Source of the DNA: Nicotiana tabacum
Lineage: Eukaryota; Streptophyta; Magnoliopsida; Solanales; Solanaceae
Reading direction: 5' to 3'
Length of the DNA stretch: 64,000 nt
Assembly: GCF_000715075.1 (NCBI RefSeq)
Contig: NC_134087.1
Location: forward strand, 107,733,161-107,797,160
Shown: positions 1 through 12,200 of the stretch, one piece after another
Layout of the letters: each line of letters starts with the position of its first letter
Numbering within the stretch: position 1 is the stretch's first letter
Notes under the pieces: generated by a model
Seen by the model: the letters and a program-made list of their open reading frames with translations, nothing else
Told to the model about the DNA's origin: nothing
The model's database searches: none
Program-made: the position numbers and the translations under genes

Positions 1-1162
1 ATTGAACCCTTAACTTTGACAAAGAGCATAAATTTGTATAGGTTAAAAAATTATCATAATTATATGTGGGCCTAGTCGACATTAAGAAAGCCTTCGAAGG
101 CTACCACGTGTCATCAATTTGGTTTCAACAAGGATGAAGGCGAGGCCGAGGCGACTCAGCAGAGAGGATGAAGGCGAGGTCGAGGTGACTCAGTAGAGGA
201 CAAGTACTCCTTTCAGTAAAGTAGTAACGGCTAAGATTTAGAAATAAGGCCCCCAAAGAATATTCCAGGGAATATTCCTCCCAATTGCATTATTTTGGGC
301 TTTTATGGACCATGTACCCTTATAAATAAAAAGATATGTAATTGTAGAAGGGATTGGACACTCATTGTAAAAATAATACATTGACATTCTCTGAAGATTC
401 TTCCTTTATCACATATATGCAAACATTACCTTTTTGTGTCTTGATCTATCTTTTCTTCCCGATCCAAGGTAGGTTTGAATATTCAAAGACTTATTATCAT
501 TCCTCTTTATGAGAAGGAATATTAAGGAATTTCGTCCTTTTTGGTGACCTACATTCATTTATTTACTTAAATGTCATTTATTGTTATTTATTACTATTTA
601 TTGTCATCTTCCATATTCTTGGATCATTGATTATAGCGTTATTGTTATTATTTATTGCTGCTCAAATAGCACACGTGAGACCCTACTATAAAAACAGTTA
701 ATCTTATCTTTTAGATATTAATATCGACTAATTAACCCTACTTTATTATAAAATCAGATTGTATAAACCTAGATCTAAATTTTGGGTCATACAAAATTTA
801 TGTGCAAAAATCATTAAAATAGCAATAAAGTATAGATATGAATTCATAACTTTAATGATATAATGAGCTCAATACTAAAATCTTAAAAATTAAATTCACA
901 AAGTTTAAATTTTGAATCCGCCCAGACTAAAAATATGATTGACATGATAATCACCTCGCATGATTTTCAAGGCCAAATTAATGAGATTCTAAGATAGCAT
1001 TAGTTTCAACTTGCGTAAAGAAGTTGAATACTATCAATAATTGTACACTTCACCTGTGTCGTTAAAAAAGGAGAGACAGGAACAGTTGTCTTGAAGCATA
1101 GGGCATATATGTTTTGACTGAGTTAGTGAATGGAAAGAGTAATTGCTACGTGAGGGGTACAT
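1..1162. other. Non-coding left edge, LTR-like remnant
   Basis: No supportable gene. The first 500 bases resemble the promoter half of an LTR: an exact-length tandem duplication of a 34-bp G-rich unit (131-164 and 165-198), then a TATA-like CTTATAAATAAA near 318, then an AT-rich stretch. Only one end would lie in the window, so neither terminal repeats nor a target duplication can be checked. Bases 650-1162 show nothing but AT-rich sequence. Confidence 0.3.
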
Positions 1163-1335
1163 AGGCGGAGCCAGGTTTTGAAGTTTAGAGATTGAGGATT
1201 CTAATTCTTTTAAGTTACTAGGTTCTAATTTAATAATTTGTGCCTATTCAATAAATTTCTTAAAACAAATATAAAATTTGGACCAAAGTTTTTGTGTTCG
1301 ATCGAACTCGTAGACGAAGGGCTGACTCCGCCCCT
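1163..1335 (+). repeat. MITE-like repeat, copy 1
   Basis: Short non-coding repeat bounded by imperfect inverted ends, AGGCGGAGCCAG on the left and CTGACTCCGCCCCT on the right. The AT-rich core carries a version of the 'Taataacttaa / aaatttattgaat' block shared with three other copies in this window, here in the opposite orientation. No coding capacity. Such short inverted-end repeats are usually non-autonomous DNA transposons or fold-back elements; the family is not named here. Confidence 0.55.
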
Positions 1336-1742
1336 GTTTGCACGGGGCAGACTAGTTTTGAAGAGCAATATGTCCACATTGTAATAGATAGAAAGGGACA
1401 CAGGATTGGCATAGGCGGATCAAAAAATTGAAATTTGTGGATTCCTACGGCTACCACAAATATGATAATAATATACAATAATAATAAAATTTACAATTAA
1501 TTATTTATAGATGGTTAGTAGATTTCTTTATATATATTGAATTCATGTGAACACATACATAACATGTTAGATTCGCTCCAAGGATTGGAGCTTTTTATAA
1601 CCATATTTAAGTTATATACATTATACTGTCAATGTAAAAAAATTTCACATTACCACTGCGATCTAACCGTATGTAGCAGGTTGTTCTCTATATTTTGAGT
1701 TACTATGTCAGATGCCACGAAAAATTATATGTTATTGTAGAG

Positions 1743-1886
1743 AGGGGCAGAGCTAGAGTATCGGGTACGAAGTCGATTGCACGAATTGCTTTGCTTTGTT
1801 TGTCGTTAAAAATTCATTAAATATATATAAATTATTAATTTAGAATCCAATAACTTAAAAAGATTATGATTCTTGGCTCTGCCTCT
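1743..1886 (-). repeat. MITE-like repeat, copy 2
   Basis: Same family as 1163-1335 but inverted. Ends read AGGGGCAGAGCTAG and GGCTCTGCCTCT, a near-perfect inverted pair. The core contains AAATTATTAATTTAGAATCC followed by AATAACTTAA, as in copies 3 and 4. Confidence 0.55.
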
Positions 1887-1936
1887 GAATTTATAAATTA
1901 ACTTAATATAATAGTAATAAATCTTATACAATAGCC

Positions 1937-2108
1937 AGGGGCAAAGGGAGAGTAGAACCTACGGGTTCGGCCGACCAGTAGCTTTGGTTTAAACCATGTA
2001 TTTGTCTTAAGAAATTTATTGAATATGTATAAATTATTAATTTAGAACCCAATAACTTAAGAGATTTAAACTCTCGAACCCATAAATTTCAAATCCTGAA
2101 TTCGCCTC
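1937..2108 (-). repeat. MITE-like repeat, copy 3
   Basis: Same orientation as copy 2 and only 50 bases from it. Left end AGGGGCAAAGGGAGAG, right end GAATTCGCCTCA, with the same AATTATTAATTTAGAACCC core. Ends are more decayed than in copies 1 and 2. Confidence 0.5.
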
Positions 2109-4128
2109 ACAGTAGCTTAAACTCTTTAAAACCTACTTGGACCGACACAGGATTCAACTGCATGAGAAGCCGTAAATGCCATAACTACCCTGTAGCTTAC
2201 CAAACAAGCAAGGAAGTGGATCAAGCTTCATAAATGCTACATACCGGTCCTTCCACTGAGGGGTGCTAGCGAGTCAGGTTGCTGACTGAGAGTTATAGCT
2301 AAGAAGTCCCGCAACTATATTTAAGAAAGTATTTAACCTATATTGTGCATATATAAAGTGACAATGTAAAAGAAAATTTACTTTATTATTGTCTGTATTA
2401 CCACATCAATTACAATTTACCAAGTTAAAAATAAATATTCAGTAGCATTTAGTATAGAAATTTCTCTGTAGACTTATCATAAGTGGAAAATTATGAGTGG
2501 AATTGATAATTTTACGGGGACCATTTCAATTAGGAGTGACAAACAGGCAGGTCGGATCGAAAACGGGTAATGAAAAAATGGATAAATTATCCGACCCAAT
2601 CCATTTTTAATACGAATAAAAAAAGTTCATTATCCAACCCACTTTTAAGTGAATAATATGAATAGTTAACTATTTTTTTTTAACCTTTTTGCCACTCCAA
2701 GGTTCAGTACAAGGAGCATGCTCCGCTCTTGTCATCAAACTTACCCCCCAAAGAGAAATTCTACCTCTTAAAACTTAAAATAGAGAAAAAACTCAGAGGT
2801 CCCAAATAACAAGTCATATATATCAGGAGGATCCATACTTTTATGTTAAGAGTGTTAAAGTGGGAAAAGCTAATTCTAGAAAGGTCTAACATTTGGGGCC
2901 GTTTGCTCATCAAACTGTCGCATTAAGTTTTCATGAACAGGCAGAAATGGCTTACCCAGGCAGTAACTCCACTGTTACAATTTGCTCATTTTCTTCCTTT
3001 TCTTTAGGACCACTGCACTTTGTCATGAAACATGCCAACATCAAGCTAGGCTCCAGGACCAAACTACCATCTTAACCTACCTACAAGTCATAAGAGATTA
3101 TTCTCTTGGCCCCAGACTTCACGATTTTCATAGCAGTGCCTCACCATCTATAATCCATTATTACCATGTCAAAGGAAGACTAATAGTATAAGATAATATT
3201 GATGAGAAAAGAAAAATAGACTGCAATGTGTGAGCAAATGAAAGCCCCATCTCAAAAAATCCTAAAAGCTAAACATTTTCCGCTAATAATGTCAATCAAA
3301 ATGGAAAACTATACCCCTTTGGTGGGACTGACAATTCGAGAACTTTCAGCACGGTTGACAAATATTTTGCTCTGAGTTGAGTTCGTCTAGCTTTTCCAAA
3401 AGTTTCAAAAATAGCATCAACAACTTCAACAAAATGTATACACTGACATTAAAAGAAAAATTATTGTTAGATCACTAAATTCTGTGTTTGAACTTCAATT
3501 CTATGCTCAGCTCGGCTCATGTTCATGTAAGGACTCACCCCCCTTGTTAATTCTATGCGCAGTTAGAGAACAAGCTGCAATTCTGGCCTGCATCAGAATT
3601 TAACACAAAGGTTAAGAAGATGGGCAGAGTAGTTTAGGTTAATTAAATCTAGTAAGACCTGAAATGAACAGAATTAGTTCAAACTGATGGTTTCTATTAT
3701 GACCCCTACCTATAAGCTTCATCAAAATAATCCAATAAAGAACCACAATCAATATATCTGTTCAATGAAGCGGAGGGTGTCGAATTGGTCTTCTTTTCCG
3801 GTGTTTCTATACTTATACTACTGTATTTGAGTGTTGATATTACTTATAAGATAATGATAAGTGGTAAGAATAACATTAAAACCAGTCAAACTGACCTTAT
3901 AAAAGAGTTGAGAGAAAGCTACCTGAAAGTAATAGAGCAGACGACAACCATAAAGATCAACATGAATCCAGATCAACGGATTTCTTTTCTGCAAAAGTGA
4001 TAAATAACAAAGTAAACAATCAGTATACACAATTCCTTGAAGATTGAAGCACTACATAGTCAACATTATCAAGCTGAATTCTAGTGGGAAGAGTTAGTAT
4101 TCTCTTATTACTGTACCTTGGACAGAAT
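2109..4128. other. Non-coding interval downstream of the DCD remnant
   Basis: About 2 kb with no open frame that resembles a protein and no RNA gene that I recognise. It lies 3' of the minus-strand DCD-gene remnant, so its right part may be former 3' UTR. The short open frames here (for example 2893-3191) have no domain-like composition. Confidence 0.5.
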
Positions 4129-4881
4129 CTAATATCGGTATACAAGTTGATGATAATGGAACTCGGGGAGAGAATTTGCAGATGAATGGTAATCAGGAGC
4201 CATGCCTCTGGTAGAACTATACTCAGTTGATAGACCACCAAGATAGTATTCAAGTCGTAGGCCTGCAGGAGGGTTATAATTGGGATGTCTGCCCGGCGGG
4301 TACACAGGATCCTGGTATGACAAATGCTCATGGTATAAAGCATACGGATAATGGTTTACAACATCTTGGTGCCTTGTCTCCAAATTTACTGGTTGATATT
4401 AATGATGCTCTACTAATCCATCTCGTTTGGGATAATCACAATGCTCTATTGCTAGAGCCTCACTTCTGTAAATATCAGGATTCTTTAGCAGGATGTCCCG
4501 CGCGCCTATAAGCATCATGAGGCTCCACCAGTTGCACCTCTCTGTAAGAATCACGACCCTGTGTCCATGAACACCTATTCCCGAAGTTCTATTATGTGAT
4601 TGACCAGTAGCAGGTGGTAGTAAATACTGAGGCAAAGCTAATGGCACTGGTGTAGTTGTAACTACGTTACTTCTGTACAGATGTGGATATGCATGGTACC
4701 TAGACTCTTCCACCCACGTAGCTTGTCGAGCACGTTCAGATTGTCTCTTTTTATTCATATGCTTTCCCGTAAATCTGCCCCTCTTGTCCATAGCACTGGT
4801 CTCTGATTTTAGTTGTGCACCCGACTCCTTGGACCCGGACTCTTTGCTAGCAGAAGTGAAAAGCTTGCACAAGTTCTTCAC
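4129..4881 (-). pseudogene. DCD-domain gene remnant, last exon (C-terminal part)
   Basis: Last exon of a DCD (Development and Cell Death) domain gene read on the minus strand. The acceptor is TAG|GTGAAG at 4881/4882. The exon opens with VKNLCKLF, the usual end of a DCD domain, then a Lys/Ser-rich linker and a Tyr/His/Pro-rich tail typical of these stress-linked proteins. The reading frame is damaged. A stop codon lies at 4399-4401, with sequence of the same style continuing in frame to the stop at 4129. Between about 4500 and 4575 the charged, family-like reading runs in a different frame, which implies two compensating shifts. The phase-0 joint to the exon at 5038-5154 is clean. A degraded gene copy is the best reading; sequencing error could explain single lesions but not the whole set. 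Confidence 0.7.
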
Positions 4882-5037
4882 CTATTCATTAGCAACAAAT
4901 ATAAACAAATTGTTAGCATGATCCACAGAAGGCAACTTTACAATCAACATCCAAACAAGTGTGAAGATTTCAAATAAATGCAAATACAATGTCCAGATAC
5001 CTGTTTTGTTACCATTCTCAAAAAAATATCCAGATAC

Positions 5038-5154
5038 CTGTTCAGAGGTCAATTTGCAATCAAACTTTGTCCTCGTGTAATAGTTCGTTTTAATCGCTTG
5101 CCTAAACTTCTCCTCTGCTAATGGCAAGCAATCTTCAACAACAGAAAATCGAAC
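5038..5154 (-). pseudogene. DCD-domain gene remnant, internal exon
   Basis: A 117-bp (39-codon) exon on the minus strand with both splice sites: ATTTCAG|GTTCGA at the upper end and GAACAG|GTATCTGG at the lower end. It encodes the second half of a DCD domain, starting VRFSVVEDCLPLAEEKFR and ending KLTSEQ; the motif of a basic/hydrophobic strand followed by PL-EEKF and NYY-KF is typical of the family. The exon itself is undamaged. It joins in phase 0 to the last exon (VKNLCKLF at 4881). Upstream it joins in phase 0 to the exon that ends SSQ at 45,292, across a 40,137-bp intron. Confidence 0.8.
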
Positions 5155-6355
5155 CTGAAATCATCAGATATATGGTTAAGACAAAATGGTCATTCAAGCA
5201 ATCATATCCGTAAACTGCACAAAACTAATCACCAACACAACACAATTCTTGAACCTATTTTGCATCGAAGGAGTCCACACAAAAAAAAAAAACAAGAATT
5301 ATGTACTCTATGTGACATCATTGCCAGTTACATAGGCGCAACACGTTCAGTTTCCATCTCACAATACAAAACTCACAATGCACCATCCCTCCCAGCCCCT
5401 CAACCACCAGCCATCTCACCAAACTCGCAAAACAAAACACATGGTGCACCACCCCCGGGCCCTCGACCACCTGCCACAAGATGACGTAATTAAGGACGAG
5501 CACCAGGAGAAATATGTGAACTGCTCAAAATTAAAGATAATGTATTGCATGTAATATGTGATACCATGGAAAATTTACCTGCAGCAAAAGGTAGATATTA
5601 TAACTTGAAATTCAAAAAACTGACCAATAGCACGGGAAAGAACATGATGGTCAAAGTTATCCTTTGTCGTCATTGGCACACCAATGAACCACGCAGTAAT
5701 GCAGCAAGCATAGTGCAGTCACTGCTATAACAACTTCAGAAACTCACTTCTGATGCACCCACAACAAGCTTTTTTACGTGCCCCTATCTCATATGAAAGT
5801 CTAAAGACCTCAAAATGGAAGAACGAGCTCTATTACACGCCCCCAGACCCTATCTTTCGAGATGTCAGTTTCACATGCAATCTAAAAGATAGTTTTCTGC
5901 TGACCTTCTGCCCAACCAATCTCTTCTTTTTCACTATCATCCTATAAACATCATAAGGGAAAGTAACTGAATAGAGAAAATTTCTAGAACTTCTTGTACT
6001 CAGTATACACATGGGACATTATCTTGCAGAATAATTTCACATTTTAACTACAATAAAACAAAAAGAGGTAGAACAAACGGAATACCTCCTCCACACGTTG
6101 ATATACGTGGAGGAAAGGTTGCTTGTACAGTTTTGTTCCTTGATATAGGATAATGCACATATTCAATCAAATATATTGCTAATTCAGCTCTTAGTCTCCT
6201 GAAAAGAGCACAATAATCCAGAAGAGAACTAAATTAGGGCATCAGTGCAAAGCATTGACAAAGAATTGTTTTAAATATAAACTGCTCACTAGAAAAATAT
6301 TTTTACCTAAAAGCATGTGAGAAATTAGTTTCATAATTATCAAATAACTACTGCT
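5155..6355 (-). other. Residual DCD-gene intron, 3' side
   Basis: The 1.2 kb between the intron's 3' splice site and the Copia insertion. No ORF of interest. It holds A-rich runs and a proline-rich chance reading frame near 5260-5484. Together with 44,743-45,291 it is the remains of an intron of about 1.75 kb before the transposons entered. Confidence 0.6.
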
Positions 6356-6360
6356 TTTCC

Positions 6361-6651
6361 TGTCAATTTTGTGGATCTGAGTGAAGAGAAATTCCTCTTA
6401 CAAAGAGAGAAAACAGAGTAGAGAGAGAAAAGCGAGAGATGGGAGAATCAATCTCATTTTCTGAATACTGAAAATGACAAGTACTGTACAATCTACAGTT
6501 ATACCTAACATAACCGACTAATCCCTCATTAACATCTAACTATAGTCAACTACTAATACTAACAACTAACTATAGTTATAAGATGACCTATCTATGGTTA
6601 AGTTAACTGATACAATGTCAACCTGGATCATGACTATTACATAGCTCATTA
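6361..6651 (-). repeat. Copia-1 3' LTR
   Basis: The 291-bp copy matches 44437-44737 along its length, with scattered substitutions and a shorter GA-rich tract. On the plus strand it opens TGTCAATTTTGTGG and closes CATAGCTCATTA. The reading frame of the element's RNase H runs into it and ends at 6618. Confidence 0.9.
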
Positions 6652-9265
6652 CCCGCCCCCCCAAAGCTAGGACTAGGGAAGATGTTCTTGAGGCCTAGCT
6701 TGGATAGTAAGTGAGTGTGTTGAATACTACTCAAGCCTTTGGTCAAGATATCAACAGGTTGATCAGCAGACTTCAAGTAGAATGTTTGAACTAAGCCCAG
6801 ATGAACCTTCTCACGAATGAAGTGGCAGTCAATGTCAATGTGCTTTGTTCGTTCATGGAACACAGGATTAGCAACAATTTGTATTGCTGATTTACTGTCA
6901 CAATAACGGGGAACTGGTAATGTGAGAGTGACACCCAACTCAGCAAATAGACCAACGAGCCAAATAATCTCAGCTACTGTGGAAGCCAAACTTCGATACT
7001 ATGCCTCAGCAGAACTTCTGGAAATGGTACTCTGCTTCTTGGACTTCCTTGAAATGACGGAATTACCAAATTGCACTAAGTAGCCAGTGACTGACTTCCT
7101 TGTATTAGGACATGATGCCCAATCAACATCACAATAAGCCTTCAATTGTGTAGTTGTTGCAGCTGACATGAGAATACCAAGTCCTAGACTTTGCTTGATG
7201 TATCTAACTACCCCGAGAGTAGCTTCCATGTGAGAGTGTTTGGGGGCTTGCATGAATTGACTTAAAGACTGCACAGCAAAGGAAATGTTAGGCCTTGTAA
7301 TTGTCAAGTACAGAAGTCTGCCTATCAGTCTTTGATAGGCACCGGGATCTTCGAGCAAACTATCATGCTTAAGACCTAAATAATCATCATAAGACACTGT
7401 GGTGAGCTTCTGATTTAGCTCAACAGGAGCATGAACTGCTTTAGATCCTGCCAGACCAACATATGAGATGAGCTCAAGTGCATACTTTTTTTGGTGTAAC
7501 AGGATCCCTTCTTTGTTTCTAGCAAATTCAATCCCCAGAAAATACCTCAACTCTCCAAGGTCTTTGATTTTAAAATTCTGATGCAAACTTTGTTTAGTAG
7601 CTGAAATAAGGTCAGCATCATCCCCAGTGATCAAAAGATCATCAACATAGACCAAAATAATTACAACATGAGAGTCTTGTCTCTTAGTAAACAAAGAATA
7701 GTCAAAGTGACTTTGCTTGAATCCTGAATTAAGAAGTGTTGTGGTGAGTTTAGTATTCCATTGCCTTGAAACTTGCTTAAGCCCATAGAGTGACTTGAGT
7801 AATCTACACACCTTTGTCTTCCCTTGTCCAGGAGAAAAACCTTGAGGTAAGGTCATGTATACCTCTTCTTCCAAATCTCCTTGCAAGAAAGCATTGTAAA
7901 CATCCATTTGATATAGGTCCAACCTCTGGTAGCTGCTACAACAGATCTAACAATAACCATTTCTACAATAGGTAAAAAGGTTTCTTGATAATCCAGTCCC
8001 TCTTTTTGACTATACCCTTTAGCTACTAATCTAGCCTTATATCTCTTAACTTCCCCACTAGATGTGTACTTGATCTTGTACACCCATTTACATCCAATTG
8101 CACTTTTGTTTGGAGGCAATGACACTATCTCCCATGATTTGTTATCCTCCCATGCTTGGATCTCTGCTTTCATGGCTTCAATCCACTTCACATCCTTAGT
8201 TGCCTCATGATAAGAACTTGGTTCAACTTCAGAAGACAATTGAGTTATGTAAGCTTGATATGAAGCAGACAACCCTGTGTACCGAATAAAATCACCAATA
8301 GGATATTGGAAATCAGTTGCATGAGAAGAATTGGACTTCTGTATTTGCCCAACATAATCATTAAGACAAATGGGAGGCTTGGTAGTTCTCCCTGATCTTC
8401 TCAACTCCCCAGTATTATTAGTATGTTCTTCATGCTATGCAATAGTTGCTTCCTCTCTAGTGGCAGAGGATGAGTATCTAATGATGAATTAATGCTTCTA
8501 GGAACAGATTCTGCAGTTGTATGAGGTGTAGATGAAACTAGGTTGTCCCTATCTCTAGCACTAGAAGGTAAAACAATAGGAGGCTGATCAAGAGGAAGAT
8601 CAACCCTCTGAAACTCATCTATAGAAAAAGAAGAATTTTGAGCAAGACCTTGAAATGGATATACATATTCATGAAATATCACATCTCTACTGACAAAGAG
8701 TGTCTTGTGTTCAATATCATACATCCTATATCCCTTTTGTATGCTTACATATCCTAAAAAATGACCTTATGGACCTGGGTGCAAATTTGTCACCCCTTGG
8801 TAACTTTGTTGCTAAACATAAGCATCATATGATCCTCATATGTGATAATGAAGGTTGTCTTCCATAAAGAAACTCAAAAGGTGATTTGTTTCCTAGTATT
8901 GTAGAGGGAATCCTATTTATTATGTACACAACTGCATCCACACAATCACCCCAAAACCTCACTGGCAAGTGCCCCTGAAATCTGATAGCCCTTGCAGTTT
9001 CTAGAATATGTCTATGTCTCATTTTCACCACTCCATTTTGTTGAGGAGTGTGTGGACAGGAGCTTTGATGTATAATCCCATGCATTTGAAAAGAGTAGCA
9101 CAATTATGATTCAAAAATTCAGAGCCATTGTCTGATCTAAAACACTTGATCACTCTACCAAATTGAGTTTTCACCATAACAATAAAATTCTTGAGGACTG
9201 TAATGACATAAAACTTAAGATGTAATAAGAAGATCCAAATCCATCTAGAATGATCATCAACCATT
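6652..9265 (-). pseudogene. Copia-1 pol: integrase core, RT and RNase H
   Basis: 3' half of the Copia polyprotein. From high to low coordinates: integrase core with D in MVDDHSRW and D in RSDNGSEF. The third catalytic residue seems lost, since QQNGVVKMRH has K where the family has E. RT follows, with the YVDD box at about 7650 (YVDDLLITGDD), then RNase H with YCDVDWASC and YCDSKSAIQ. The frame is broken into pieces: 8825-9264, 8401-8724, 7853-8404, 6999-7922 and 6618-6989 each need a frame change or pass a stop. Its upper end is cut at the Ogre target site; the missing upstream residues continue at 32,263. Confidence 0.85.
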
Positions 9266-12200
9266 TGTCACACCTCCTTTTTGCGCGCCCTGCCCCGAAG
9301 GGTTAGATGCGCGGGTGGAGTTTTTCCAATTTAAGTGACAATATTCGAAATGGGATTATTTATTTAATTCAGAGTCGCCACCTGGGAAAGGTTTGGTTTT
9401 TGGTGTCCCAAGTCACCGGTTTATCTTGAATCCCAAATCGAGGAAATTTTCGACTTTTCCAAATGAAGTCTGCGAACCAGAAATTCTAAGTAAGGAATTC
9501 TGTTGACCCGAGGGAAGGTGTTAGGCACCCTCGGATCCCGTGGTTCTAGCACGGTCGCTTAAATTGTTATAATGGCTAAATATCCGATTTAAATACATGT
9601 TGTGACCTATGTGCTTTTATTAAGTTTCAATTGCTTTTACTATTATCAATTATTTTACAGAATTGCAACGTCGTGAAAATGCGTCTCGAACCACGTCACA
9701 ATCAATGCACCCGTGATTGTCGACACATTTGGACTCCATTGAGATTTGGATTTGGGTCACATCAATGTGCACCCGAATCTAAGAATGTGATTTAATTAAA
9801 CCGCGCCAACAGAGTCTAACGCGCTATTATCTTTGTAGAAGGCCATGAAATTTATTAAATGGCCCATCCTGAATTCTAGATAATTATCAGGGTTATTTAT
9901 TGAGGGCCCCGCAATTTTGCACCTTTATTTGGCGAGGCTTGTCTCTATTTTAGAAAAGGGTATCCTAAAGTGGCTACATTTTTATATATTTGCGTCAAAA
10001 AAAAAAAAGAGAAGAAAAATGCTAAATTAACTATATGCTTTTGTCTAATCCGGACTCTTATCGATTTCTGATTGATTATTTACAAAGCGGAAGGATGCCA
10101 TAACTTATGAAACATACTTTAATTGGACAAAGAAATTACATTCGAGATTGACCCAATATTATACTTGTGTCCAAACGTTTCTTGAATTGAATTTTACTAG
10201 ACTTATTGGGGCTGAAATGAAGGAATTAACTACTGGGCGTTGTTACTAATGGGATTTGAACATGATATTATGTACTGCCTAACGAGACCCAGCAAAGACT
10301 AAAATGAAACAAGTCAGCATAGTGTAAGTTTGGAGTATCCATACTTTGTATTAACAAATAGCTACGAACTAAAACCTGAAGGACCAAACTCAGAAGTGTA
10401 TTAGTTAACAATACATTTTCGTACTATTGAACTGGGAACTAACAACTACACAGGCCCCTTAATATGCCATGAATATTACAACAAATAATTCTGAACTTCT
10501 TCAACCTTTTCATTTCATGCTTTCAAGCTGTTTCAATTACATCAATATGGGCCTGAAATGTGTACATGGAAATGCTGAATGTGCACAGGAGAAAAAGAAG
10601 AAGATGTTGAGATCAGCAGCAAAATAAACAGGACTAGCAATAGCAACAGGACAGAGCAGCAGCAGAACAAAACGAGCAGCAGAAAAAGGGCTCAAGTGCA
10701 GAAATGCAGCTATGGCCAATAGAAAGAAATAGCCAAACGAGAGCACAACCCAGTGAAGTAGAATCAAGAACTCCAAGCAGACCAAACCAATAGTGAACCA
10801 ATGGAAAACACTTGACTAAATAGACACAGCTGGAACTTCAAACAATCAGAATGGATTTCAGCGAGTTAAACGACTGAAAATCCAAATAACAAATAGGAGG
10901 AAACAATTCCCGATTGTAGATTGTATAATTTCTGTATCTCTTTGTATGTCTTTCAAGCTTTCTCTTTCAACACTCCTCACAGTGTGTGTATTTTCTTTCT
11001 TAGTTCTGATTCTCTCTATCTTTTTTATGCTCCTCCTCACAGTGTATCTATTTTCCTCTTCAGCTCTCTTTCCCCAGAAAATCCTCACTGTGTGTTTATT
11101 TTTTCTTTTACAGCCCTCAAGGTCCAGTGTGTATATCCTCCTCTCTATATCCCTGTCTGTTCTTTTTTAGATGGTCCTCCTGTCCCCCCTTTTATAAGTC
11201 TCAAAACTATCTTTTTTAACAGCCCTTTTTTTTTCAGAATACCCCAGTCCCTCCCATGTGCCTTCCATTTTCAGTTCCACTTTAGCTAATTAAGTATTAA
11301 ACCCCATCCTTCCCCTGGCAGGCTTAAACTTTCCCATTTTATTAACTAAAAGCAAGCATGGGCAGCAGAATCTATCTGACAGCATATGCTGTCAACACAT
11401 TTTAAATTTGAAAGCCCCTTTTAAGAAGGAAACAGGCTGTGCACAATGCACATGCTGTGCACAAGTGCACATGCCATCGACTCAGATTTCAATTAACAGA
11501 CCAAGCCTTTTCTGAAATCATATTAACAGCTATAAGTAACTGGACTTGGTTCTTAATTGTTTTCAACAAATGTTCAACAGAAGCAAATCGATTTACTACG
11601 CTCAGACAGTTGAAATTAATTGACGACACATGTCGACTCGACTATATTAGTATTAACATACACAATCGTAGCCAAAAATCAGACATTCAGAAGTATGGGA
11701 CACATGACTCAACTTATACTGATTAAAACAGAATTGTACTTTGAGGATTTAGTCAGTACAAATTCGGAATACCACCAATACACATGCCTTAACAGAATAG
11801 GAGGGGAGGGATTCAGACAAACACAGAGGTTCAAACAAAGTGGACAAACAAAAGTAGATAAAATTAGAACAAATATGAACAGTCTTTTAAAACAAATCAT
11901 ACGGACTAAAGCAAATAAAGGAAAGAAAGCAGACTCACCTTAAACTTGAAAAGTTAAAAAAGTTTGAACCCGGATTTGGACAGACCTTTCTTAAGGCTGA
12001 ACGAACTTTAATCGAAGTGTTTCTCAGATGAGAAACACTTCGATTAAGGTCCATTAAACCTTAATCTCTTTGGCTCGGACTGGCATGGGCCAGCGATGAA
12101 GAACTACAAAGTTCTCAGAACTCAGATCTGGGATTCATGCTTCCCTGGTCAGATTCGGACCAAACCAAGTATGGTTCGGTCACGAGGGGGGTCTGGGGAG

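Noticed and set aside
4227..4511. Plus-strand 94-codon ORF
   Set aside because: Antisense of the DCD last exon, which has splice sites and family motifs.
10537..11943. Several ORFs on both strands, repeated at 29574-30979
   Set aside because: They are inside the two Ogre LTRs, have no domain, and one is altered by a poly-T length change between the LTRs.
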